From: Lutibacter sp.
GTDB taxonomy: Bacteria > Bacteroidota > Bacteroidia > Flavobacteriales > Flavobacteriaceae
Direction: 5' to 3'
DNA length: 6,098 nt
NCBI GenBank assembly: GCA_003516285.1
Contig: DPCK01000039.1
Span: forward strand, 76,726-82,823
How positions within the stretch are numbered: position 1 is the stretch's first letter; each line of letters starts with the position of its first letter. The translations under genes and the position numbers were made by a program. Positions 1 to 6,062 of the stretch are shown here, piece by piece. Below the pieces are notes generated by a model. That model made no database searches, was not told the DNA's origin, and saw only the letters and a program-made list of their open reading frames with translations.

Positions 1-72
1 TATTTTATAATTACCCAGAAAAAAGACAATATGATTTTAAAAGTGATTGAGCTGGACAGCAAAAATCAGTAA
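1..72 (+). CDS. C-terminal end of an unidentified protein (5'-truncated)
   Basis: Frame 1 is open from the first base of the window and reads 23 codons to a TAA stop at 70-72, ending in the residues IELDSKNQ. The piece is too short to show a domain or family, so I assign no function. It lies on the same strand as the lpxH-like gene and stops 38 bases before that gene's ATG. The gap has no visible terminator, so co-transcription is possible. An open frame of this length could occur by chance at a window edge. The spacing and strand agreement make a real gene end plausible but unproven. Confidence 0.45.
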   Translation, partial: YFIITQKKDNMILKVIELDSKNQ

Positions 73-110
73 CTGTTTAAATTAATTATAACGAACGTGT
101 TTAAATTTTG

Positions 111-854
111 ATGACCAATAAAAAAATATATTTTGCTTCCGACCAGCATTTTGGCGCTCCCAATGTTGAAGCAAGTAAAATTCGGGAACAAAAGTTTGTA
201 AATTGGTTGGATTTCATCAAAAAAGATGCAGATGTACTTTTTCTTTTAGGCGATTTATTCGATTTTTGGTTTGAATATGCACAAGCCGTTCCAAAAGGTT
301 TTGTGCGCGTTTTGGGAAAATTGGCCGAATTAAGTGACCAGGGAATAGAAATCCATTTTTTTGTGGGCAACCACGACCTTTGGATGCACGATTATTTTGA
401 AAAAGAACTGAATATTCCAGTTTACCACCATCCAAAAGAATTTACATTTAACGGAAAATCATTTTTTATAGGCCACGGCGATGGTTTAGGGCCAGAAGAC
501 CAAGGTTATAAAAGAATGAAAAAAGTGTTCACCAATCCGGTTTCCAAATGGTTTTTTAAATGGCTTCATCCTGATGTCGGCATTCGAGTGGCACATTATT
601 TATCGGTAAAAAACAAATTAATTTCAGGAGCTGAAGATGTCAAGTTTTTAGGGGAAGAAAATGAGTGGTTGGTGCAATATGCCAAAATGAAATTAACCGA
701 GAAACACTACGATTATTTTGTGTTTGGACATCGCCATTTGCCGCTTGAAATAGCGCTTTCACAAAATTCAACATACATCAATACCGGAGATTGGATTGTG
801 CATTTCACTTATGGTGAATTTGATGGAGGACAAATGTTGTTAAAATCTTACTAA
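111..854 (+). CDS. lpxH: UDP-2,3-diacylglucosamine diphosphatase, LpxH-type metallophosphoesterase
   Basis: The protein has 247 residues, close to the usual size of LpxH-type enzymes. It carries the full series of calcineurin-like metallophosphoesterase motifs: D11-x-H13 in SDQHFG, GDLFD at 47-51, GNHD at 86-89, GHGDG at 121-125 and GHRH at 206-209. These supply the two-metal ligands and the catalytic histidine. The family hydrolyses UDP-2,3-diacylglucosamine to lipid X and UMP at the inner face of the cytoplasmic membrane, an early lipid A step. There is no signal peptide. The segment at about 134-175 (basic, Trp/Phe-rich, with KWFFKWLHP) corresponds to the helical lid that binds acyl chains in LpxH. 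I chose ATG 111; an in-frame TTG at 108 directly precedes it and is less likely to be the start. The spacer upstream is AT-rich without a Shine-Dalgarno sequence. The family is clear from sequence; the exact substrate is inferred, since Bacteroidota LpxH homologues are divergent. Confidence 0.88.
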   Translation: MTNKKIYFASDQHFGAPNVEASKIREQKFVNWLDFIKKDADVLFLLGDLFDFWFEYAQAVPKGFVRVLGKLAELSDQGIEIHFFVGNHDLWMHDYFEKELNIPVYHHPKEFTFNGKSFFIGHGDGLGPEDQGYKRMKKVFTNPVSKWFFKWLHPDVGIRVAHYLSVKNKLISGAEDVKFLGEENEWLVQYAKMKLTEKHYDYFVFGHRHLPLEIALSQNSTYINTGDWIVHFTYGEFDGGQMLLKSY

Positions 855-969
855 ACATCACATTTTGCTATTATTTTTAACCAATTTTTAACAAGATTTA
901 AATAAAATATTCTGCTATTTGCATAGCGATTTAATGCAAGTTAATTTCACAAGTTTAAAAACAATAAAT
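855..969 (+). other. AT-rich intergenic region between lpxH and moxR, no defined signal
   Basis: This gap separates the LpxH-type gene from the Bat cluster and is where a cluster promoter would be expected. I searched it for the Bacteroidota -7 element TAnnTTTG. TTTG occurs at 864-867 and 918-921, but the preceding bases (ACAT and GCTA) do not fit the consensus. No GC-rich stem followed by a T run is present, so there is no recognisable intrinsic terminator for lpxH. The region also contains in-frame upstream starts for moxR (TTG 919, ATG 934). A non-consensus promoter cannot be excluded. Confidence 0.5.
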
Positions 970-1977
970 ATGATTGAAGATAATAACGTTTCGGTAGATA
1001 TCAGGGCTATAAATGAAAAAATTGAAAGAGAAAGCGCCTTTGTTGATTTGTTGATGATGGAAATGAATAAAGTGATTGTTGGCCAGAAACATATGGTTGA
1101 AAGATTGCTTATAGGTTTGCTGGGAAATGGACATATTTTATTGGAAGGTGTTCCAGGTTTGGCAAAAACATTGGCAATTAACACTTTAGCCAAAGCAGTT
1201 CAAGGGAAATTCAGCAGAATTCAGTTTACGCCCGATTTGTTGCCGGCCGATGTGATTGGAACAATGATTTATAATATTAAAGTCAATGATTTTTCCATAA
1301 AAAAAGGTCCTATTTTCGCAAATTTTGTGTTGGCAGATGAGATTAACCGTGCGCCGGCAAAAGTACAATCCGCTTTATTGGAAGCTATGCAGGAACGCCA
1401 AATCACCATTGGAGACACTACTTTTAAATTGGAAGAACCATTTTTGGTGATGGCAACCCAAAATCCAATAGAGCAAGAAGGGACATATCCGTTGCCCGAA
1501 GCGCAAATTGACCGATTTATGCTTAAAACGGTGATTAATTATCCGAAATTAGATGAAGAGCAATTAATTATGCGCCAACATTTAAATGATACTTATGGCA
1601 TTGTGAATGCAGTTGCTTCTATTGATCAAATTATTAGGGCCAGACAAGCGGTTCGTGAAGTTTATATGGATGAGAAAATTGAAAAATATATTCTCGACAT
1701 TATTTTTGCCACACGCTTTCCCGAAAAATATAATTTACCCGATTTAAAAGGTTTGATAAGTTTTGGCGCTTCTCCCCGCGGAAGCATCAACTTGGCGCTT
1801 GCGGCCAAATGCTTCGCTTTCATAAAACGAAGAGGTTACGTAATTCCTGAAGATGTTCGTGCAGTTGTGCATGATGTTTTACGTCACAGAATCGGAATTA
1901 CTTACGAAGCCGAAGCAGAAAATATCACTTCAGAAGACATCATCAATAAAATTGTGAACGAAGTTGAAGTACCTTAA
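970..1977 (+). CDS. MoxR-family AAA+ ATPase of the Bat cluster
   Basis: The 335-residue protein has typical MoxR length and a complete AAA+ core. Walker A is GVPGLAKT (60-67), Walker B is VLADEIN (120-126, with D123 and E124), sensor 1 is in ATQNP (162-166), the arginine-finger region is near DRF (181-183), and sensor 2 is in GASPRG (266-271). The C-terminal part (about 225-335) is the small helical lid domain. Intact Walker and sensor residues predict an active cytosolic ATPase. MoxR proteins are regarded as chaperone-like factors that mature or activate VWA-domain partners, and three VWA or VWA-like genes follow here. I chose ATG 970 because the alignable family sequence begins close to it (VDIRAINEKIE at 9-19). 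In-frame ATG 934 and TTG 919 would add 12 or 17 residues of no recognisable character. An A-rich stretch, not a Shine-Dalgarno sequence, precedes the start. moxR is the generic family name, so no symbol is given. Confidence 0.95.
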   Translation: MIEDNNVSVDIRAINEKIERESAFVDLLMMEMNKVIVGQKHMVERLLIGLLGNGHILLEGVPGLAKTLAINTLAKAVQGKFSRIQFTPDLLPADVIGTMIYNIKVNDFSIKKGPIFANFVLADEINRAPAKVQSALLEAMQERQITIGDTTFKLEEPFLVMATQNPIEQEGTYPLPEAQIDRFMLKTVINYPKLDEEQLIMRQHLNDTYGIVNAVASIDQIIRARQAVREVYMDEKIEKYILDIIFATRFPEKYNLPDLKGLISFGASPRGSINLALAAKCFAFIKRRGYVIPEDVRAVVHDVLRHRIGITYEAEAENITSEDIINKIVNEVEVP

Positions 1978-1981
1978 AAAG

Positions 1982-2013
1982 TTTAATCGTTTAATTGTTG
2001 ATTTGTTTATTTG
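1982..2013 (+). repeat. Degenerate 8-bp tandem repeat, four units
   Basis: Four consecutive 8-base units follow each other between moxR and the DUF58 gene: TTTAATCG, TTTAATTG, TTGATTTG and TTTATTTG. They begin four bases after the moxR stop codon. All four end in G, and the units differ from one another mainly at positions 3-7. The copies are imperfect and the base composition is low-complexity, so slippage or chance enrichment is possible. A related array lies between batA and batB. Confidence 0.6.
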
Positions 2014-2027
2014 ATTTTCTCAAAACC

Positions 2028-2055
2028 TTTCAACTTTTTACTTTTAACTTTCAAC
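2028..2055 (+). repeat. 7-bp tandem repeat TTTCAAC-type, four units
   Basis: Four adjacent 7-base units are visible: TTTCAAC, TTTTTAC, TTTTAAC and TTTCAAC. The first and last are identical, and a further TTT follows. The array ends nine bases before the ATG of the DUF58 gene, so it occupies the position where leader or translation-initiation signals would act on the mRNA. The period differs from the 8-bp array just upstream, and an unpatterned stretch of about 14 bases separates the two. Confidence 0.6.
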
Positions 2056-2064
2056 TTTAATTAA

Positions 2065-2937
2065 ATGGAGACTAAAGAAATACTTAAAAAAGTTCGTAAA
2101 ATTGAGATTAAGACACGTCGCTTGTCTAATCACATATTTTCTGGCGAATACCACAGTTCGTTCAAGGGACGCGGTATGACTTTTTCTGAAGTTCGACAAT
2201 ACCAATATGGCGACGATATCAGGGCAATTGACTGGAATGTAACGGCGCGCTATAATGAGCCTTATGTGAAGGTTTTTGAGGAAGAAAGGGAATTGACGAT
2301 GGTTTTAATGGTTGATGTGAGCGGTTCTGAATATTTTGGAACCACACAACAATTTAAACGTGATACCATTACAGAAATAGCGGCAACATTGGCCTTTTCG
2401 GCCATTCAAAATAATGATAAAGTTGGTTTGCTTTTATTTTCAGACCAAATGGAATTGTACATTCCGCCTAAAAAAGGAAAAAGTCACGTGCTCAGAATCA
2501 TCAGGGAATTGATTGAATTTAAGCCTCAAAGCAAAAAAACAGATTTAAATGAAGCCCTTAAGTTTTTTTCAAGCGTGATGAAGAAAAAAGCCATCGTATT
2601 TATCCTCTCCGATTTTATGGATGCACATTACAACCATACGTTGAAAATTGTTGGAAGAAAACACGATGTAACAGGAATAAGGATTTATGATATTCACGAC
2701 AGTTCAATTCCAAATCTGGGAATGGTACCTATGCGCGATGCCGAAACAGGAAAGACAATATTGGTGAATACCGCTTCAAAAAGCGTTAGAAATAGCTATA
2801 AAGTACATTATATGGAATCGGTGGATTATTTTGAAAAATCTTTTACGCGTAGCGGGTCGGGAACCATCAGTTCTCAAATAGATGAAAGTTATGTTAAAAA
2901 ATTATTGGGTTATTTTAAGCGAAAAGGAGCTAAATAG
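2065..2937 (+). CDS. DUF58-domain protein with VWA-like fold and complete MIDAS
   Basis: The protein has 290 residues with no signal peptide and no membrane segment, so it should be cytosolic. The DUF58 signature lies at about 35-75: GRGMTF, the VRQYQYGDD run, IRAIDWN (52-58) and a following T-A-R. The VWA-like metal site (MIDAS) appears complete: D84-V-S-G-S88, T159 in KKTDLNEAL, and D183 in ILSDFMD. DUF58 proteins are usually encoded next to moxR and are candidate substrates or partners of the ATPase; a biochemical activity has not been established for the family. This form lacks the N-terminal membrane segments of the longer DUF58 proteins, as is common in Bat clusters. The start ATG 2065 follows an A/T-rich leader with a 7-bp repeat and has no Shine-Dalgarno sequence. 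Confidence 0.93.
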   Translation: METKEILKKVRKIEIKTRRLSNHIFSGEYHSSFKGRGMTFSEVRQYQYGDDIRAIDWNVTARYNEPYVKVFEEERELTMVLMVDVSGSEYFGTTQQFKRDTITEIAATLAFSAIQNNDKVGLLLFSDQMELYIPPKKGKSHVLRIIRELIEFKPQSKKTDLNEALKFFSSVMKKKAIVFILSDFMDAHYNHTLKIVGRKHDVTGIRIYDIHDSSIPNLGMVPMRDAETGKTILVNTASKSVRNSYKVHYMESVDYFEKSFTRSGSGTISSQIDESYVKKLLGYFKRKGAK

Positions 2938-3038
2938 CAAATGAACACTAAATGAAACGAGCTTAACAAATTTTGATACATAGTAGAATGATTAATAGCG
3001 AACAGCATCTGTACCAATAAAAAATAAAAGAGAAACAG
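2938..3038 (+). other. AT-rich intergenic gap before the BatD-like gene
   Basis: The 101-base gap contains only four- and five-codon frames, no terminator-like hairpin with a T run, and no exact TAnnTTTG promoter element. The single TTTG, at 2972-2975, is preceded by AAAT. Bases 3027-3038 are purine-rich (AAAAGAGAAACAG region) and could serve as a weak translation-initiation region for the next gene. Confidence 0.45.
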
Positions 3039-3950
3039 ATGAAAAAACGGATAGTTTATATATTATTTTTTATTGGTTTTATAGGTTTTACACAGGAAAA
3101 TCCGGTGTCAACTGCTATAGATACCGCTGCCATAAGAATTGGTGAGCAAATACAATATAAAATATCGGTAAATAAGGCCGGAAAGGTAATTTTTCCGAAA
3201 TTTCAGTCAGACAGTTTGGGAAAAGTGGAGTTGGTGGAATCGTTTCCCGTTGATACTTTAAAAGACACTTACGAAAAAAAATATGTGCTTACAAGTTTCG
3301 ACAGTGGGCGCTATACCATCCCAAAACAACAGGTGCTTATCAACAACAAAATGTTTTTCACCGACTCATTGCTGGTGAGTGTTGCCTCGGTTAAAGTGGA
3401 TACCATAAAACAGCAAATGTTTCCTATAAAAGCCATAAAAAGCGAACCAAAAACATTTGACGATTACAAACCGATGCTTTGGTGGATTTTGCTGATTTTA
3501 GCTGTTATTGGCACCGTTTTGTATTTCATTTTCAGAAAGAAAGAGAAAAAAGCAGAACCAATAATTGTGATTGCCCCAATTCAGGAAGCTTTGCAACGCC
3601 TTAAAGAATTGGATGAAAAACAACTACTTCAGCAAAACAAAATAAAAACATATTATACGGAACTTACCGATATTGTAAGAACCTATATTGAAAAAGACAT
3701 TTATATTCCCGCATTGGAATCGACCACCAACGAATTGATTAACACCATCAACGATTTTAATGAGTCGAGTAAATTGGGGATTTCAAAGGAAACAATTCAA
3801 CAGTTAAAAGAGGTGTTGGAAAGTGCCGATATGGTAAAATTCGCAAAATCGAAACCAATTGTTGAAGAAATAAAAGCGCACAGAAATTTATCTGAGCGTA
3901 TTTTACAAAATTTAAAACCTGCAAAAGAAACAAAAAATGAAGTGGAATAA
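3039..3950 (+). CDS. Bat-cluster membrane protein: signal peptide, BatD-like periplasmic domain, one TM segment, cytosolic tail
   Basis: This 303-residue protein starts with a Sec signal peptide (KKR at 2-4, hydrophobic core 5-17, likely cleavage after G-F-T at 16-18). Residues about 20-125 look like a beta-rich Ig-like domain; the stretch TAAIRIGEQIQYKISV resembles the repeated unit of BatD (oxygen-tolerance) proteins. A membrane helix lies at about 147-165, followed by a basic stop-transfer stretch (RKKEKK). Residues 176-300 are helical, charged and probably cytosolic, with ALQRLKELDE (184-193) and the YYTELTDIVRTYIEK run (205-219). Its place between DUF58 and batA is where many Bat-type clusters encode a DUF4381 protein, and the TM-plus-tail half resembles that family in layout. 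It is much shorter than full BatD and could be a BatD-like domain joined to a DUF4381-like tail. The gene overlaps batA by 14 bases. No enzymatic motif is visible. The function is probably assembly or signalling with the VWA proteins; this is inference. Confidence 0.78.
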   Translation: MKKRIVYILFFIGFIGFTQENPVSTAIDTAAIRIGEQIQYKISVNKAGKVIFPKFQSDSLGKVELVESFPVDTLKDTYEKKYVLTSFDSGRYTIPKQQVLINNKMFFTDSLLVSVASVKVDTIKQQMFPIKAIKSEPKTFDDYKPMLWWILLILAVIGTVLYFIFRKKEKKAEPIIVIAPIQEALQRLKELDEKQLLQQNKIKTYYTELTDIVRTYIEKDIYIPALESTTNELINTINDFNESSKLGISKETIQQLKEVLESADMVKFAKSKPIVEEIKAHRNLSERILQNLKPAKETKNEVE

Positions 3951-4944
3951 TTTTGAGTTTTTACATCCGCAGTTTTTATGGTTATTGGTGCTGATACCAT
4001 TGCTGGCTATTTGGTACTTTTTAATACGAAAAGAAGACAGTGCAGCATTGACCATTTCGAGCACAAAAGGATTTGAAGCGAAACCTTCAATCTGGTCGAA
4101 ATTGAAACCGTTGCTTTATGTTTTGAGATTATTGGCAATTGCCTTGTTAATTATTGCCTTGGCGCGTCCAAGAACTGTTGAAATGAGCCAAAATACCAAA
4201 ACAAACAAAGGAATTGATATTGTGATGGCCATTGATGTTTCTGCTAGTATGTTGGCGCGCGATTTAAAACCAAACCGGTTGGAAGCCTTAAAAGTAGTAG
4301 CAGCCGAATTTGTAAATCAGCGTCCGAATGACAGGATAGGAATTGTTGTTTATGCAGGCGAAAGCTACACGCAAACACCCATTACCAGCGATAAAAGAAT
4401 AGTAATGAGCACGCTTTCTGAGCTTAAATGGGGAGAACTCGACGGCGGAACCGCCATTGGAATGGGATTGGGATCGGCAGTTAACCGATTAAAAGAAAGC
4501 AAAGCCAAAAGCAAAGTGATTATTTTATTGACGGATGGCGTTAACAATACCGGATTTGTAGATCCTAAAACAGCCACCGAATTGGCGGTTGGACAAGGAA
4601 TTAAAGTTTATACCATAGGAATTGGAACCAACGGAACCGCGCCGTTTCCTTATGCAAAAGATCCAACGTCGGGAGAAATATTGTTTAAAAATTCTTTGGT
4701 TGAAATTGATGATAAATTGTTGCAATATATTGCTCAGCAAACTGGCGGAATTTATTTTAGGGCAACGGATAATTTAAAGCTAAAAGCTATTTACGACGAA
4801 ATTAACAAGCTTGAAAGAACAGAAGTGGAAGAATTTAAATATTACAATTACCAAGAAAAATATAGATTTCTGGTCTTATGGGCAGGCTTGCTTTTGTTGA
4901 TGGAATTTGCCTTGAAGAATACCGTTTTTAGAAGTTTTATATAG
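3937..4944 (+). CDS. batA: BatA: membrane-anchored VWA-domain protein
   Basis: The protein has 335 residues, the usual BatA size. The N-terminus (FLHPQFLWLLVLIPLL, 8-23) matches the BatA or aerotolerance-regulator N-terminal region. TM helices are at about 11-29, 58-76 and 309-327. Between TM2 and TM3 is a VWA domain with a complete MIDAS: D100-V-S-A-S104, T172 in DGGTAIG and D200 in LLTDG. Basic residues around 31-59 and after TM3 put the short loop and the C-terminus in the cytosol and the VWA domain in the periplasm. Bat proteins are associated with aerotolerance in Bacteroides fragilis and envelope integrity elsewhere; the molecular role is unknown. ATG 3937 lies inside the end of the preceding gene, with a 14-base overlap in another frame, which suggests translational coupling. 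It is paralogous to BatB, sharing KGIDIV-like, DVSxSM and PNRLE segments. Being first of the pair and having the LHPQF-type start favours BatA over BatB. Confidence 0.93.
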   Translation: MKWNNFEFLHPQFLWLLVLIPLLAIWYFLIRKEDSAALTISSTKGFEAKPSIWSKLKPLLYVLRLLAIALLIIALARPRTVEMSQNTKTNKGIDIVMAIDVSASMLARDLKPNRLEALKVVAAEFVNQRPNDRIGIVVYAGESYTQTPITSDKRIVMSTLSELKWGELDGGTAIGMGLGSAVNRLKESKAKSKVIILLTDGVNNTGFVDPKTATELAVGQGIKVYTIGIGTNGTAPFPYAKDPTSGEILFKNSLVEIDDKLLQYIAQQTGGIYFRATDNLKLKAIYDEINKLERTEVEEFKYYNYQEKYRFLVLWAGLLLLMEFALKNTVFRSFI

Positions 4945-4945
4945 A

Positions 4946-4969
4946 TTGTTGAGTTGTTTAGGCGTTTAA
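4946..4969 (+). repeat. Short degenerate 8-bp repeat related to the array after moxR
   Basis: Three 8-base units, TTGTTGAG, TTGTTTAG and GCGTTTAA, begin two bases after the batA stop codon. In the same register the array after moxR contains TCGTTTAA, TTGTTGAT and TTGTTTAT, so both fit a TTGTTTAA-like consensus. The match is degenerate and the sequence is AT-rich, so the call is tentative. The rest of the 83-base batA-batB gap is A-rich and shows no promoter, terminator or open frame. Confidence 0.45.
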
Positions 4970-5027
4970 AAAATAGACCATAGCAAATAAAAAATTCAGC
5001 AGTTAAAAGATTAAATATCAAAAAGAA

Positions 5028-6062
5028 ATGTATCAAATAGAAGAACCGACATATTTTTATTATTTGGCAATTATTCCGGCAATAGTTGTGTTGTTTCTGT
5101 TGGTGCTTTGGTGGAAAAAACGCATTCAAAAACGATTTGCGGATCCTAAATTAATTCAAAAATTAAGTCCGGAAAAATCAACGTTTAAATCATTTTTAAA
5201 GTTAATTGTATTTTGTTTTGCCTTGTTTTTTCTGATTATTTCATTGGCAAACCCTAAAATGGGAACAAAACTGGAAACGGTAAAACGCCAGGGTGTTGAT
5301 ATTGTTTTTGCCCTGGATGTATCAAAAAGTATGGTTGCCGAAGATATTGCGCCGAATCGATTGGAAAAAGCCAAGCAAATTATCACAAAAGTGATAGAAA
5401 ACTTGGGGAGCGATAGAATAGGCATTATTATTTATGCAGGAAGTTCGTACCCGCTGCTTCCGATTACCACAGATTATGCCGCGGCAAAAATGTTTCTTCA
5501 AAATGCAAATACAGAGATGGTTTCCAATCAGGGAACGGCCATAAATGACGCCATTGAAAGAGCGCTATCCTATTATGATAATGACGAGCAAACCAATCGG
5601 TTTTTAGTGATTGTCTCTGATGGCGAAGATCATCAGGAAAATACCTTGGAGTTGGCCAAAGAAGCTGCCGAAAAAGGCATAAAAATATATACTGTTGGCA
5701 TTGGAACCGCTAAAGGTGGCCCAATTCCCCTAAAAGATAACGGAAGGGTAATTGCCTATAAAAAAGACAGTAAAGGTATGGTGGTTGTCACCCAAATAAA
5801 CGAACAGATTTTAAGAGAAATTGCCAACGTAGGAAACGGAAAATACATCAACGGAAATAAAACGCAAGAAACCATTGCCACTATTAAAGAGGTTTTGGAA
5901 AAAGCCGAAAAAAACGAATTTGAAACAAAGCAATTTTCAGATTATGAGGATCAGTTTCAGTGGTTTGTCGGTATTGGCTTGTTGTTGTTAATTATTGACG
6001 TAACATTGCTTGATAAGAAAACGAAATGGGTTCAAAAATTAAATTTATTCAATGAAAAATAG
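5028..6062 (+). CDS. batB: BatB: membrane-anchored VWA-domain protein
   Basis: The protein has 344 residues, of typical BatB length. TM helices are at about 9-28, 55-73 and 311-327. The loop between TM1 and TM2 is strongly basic (WWKKRIQKRF at 28-37), and the C-terminal tail after TM3 (DKKTKWVQK) is also basic. This places the VWA domain (about 88-295) in the periplasm. The MIDAS is complete: D97-V-S-K-S101, T170 in NQGTAIND and D198 in VSDGED. The VWA is paralogous to that of BatA, and both proteins end in a Y-(Q/E)-(E/D)-x-(Y/F) motif just before the last TM helix. BatA and BatB are thought to work together, possibly as a heteromeric membrane complex. ATG 5028 is preceded by AAAAAGAA and gives the expected short N-terminus before TM1. 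The last codons overlap the next gene by 11 bases. Confidence 0.93.
   Translation: MYQIEEPTYFYYLAIIPAIVVLFLLVLWWKKRIQKRFADPKLIQKLSPEKSTFKSFLKLIVFCFALFFLIISLANPKMGTKLETVKRQGVDIVFALDVSKSMVAEDIAPNRLEKAKQIITKVIENLGSDRIGIIIYAGSSYPLLPITTDYAAAKMFLQNANTEMVSNQGTAINDAIERALSYYDNDEQTNRFLVIVSDGEDHQENTLELAKEAAEKGIKIYTVGIGTAKGGPIPLKDNGRVIAYKKDSKGMVVVTQINEQILREIANVGNGKYINGNKTQETIATIKEVLEKAEKNEFETKQFSDYEDQFQWFVGIGLLLLIIDVTLLDKKTKWVQKLNLFNEK

Noticed and set aside
108..110. TTG start codon one codon upstream of the lpxH ATG
   Set aside because: ATG follows immediately and is the stronger start; the TTG adds a single residue.
102..110. TAAATTTTG as a promoter -7 element before lpxH
   Set aside because: The spacing is one base too long for TAnnTTTG, and it abuts the start codon, leaving no room for a transcript start.
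101..435. Two overlapping antisense frames across the start of lpxH
   Set aside because: They lie opposite a gene with clear family motifs, have no recognisable domain and look like codon-composition shadows.
921..937. Inverted repeat GCAT...ATGC before moxR
   Set aside because: A four-base stem with a nine-base loop is expected by chance in AT-rich DNA.
919..969. Extended N-terminus for the MoxR protein from TTG 919 or ATG 934
   Set aside because: The extra 17 or 12 residues do not look like MoxR sequence, and ATG 970 gives the usual family start; kept only as an alternative.
2941..2965. Tiny frames ATGAACACTAAATGA and ATGAAACGAGCTTAA after the DUF58 gene
   Set aside because: They are only four codons each before a stop; no support as genes.
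3797..5425. Several antisense frames of 67-93 codons across batA, batB and the end of the BatD-like gene
   Set aside because: All lie opposite well-supported genes, and their translations are low-complexity or hydrophobic without family features.
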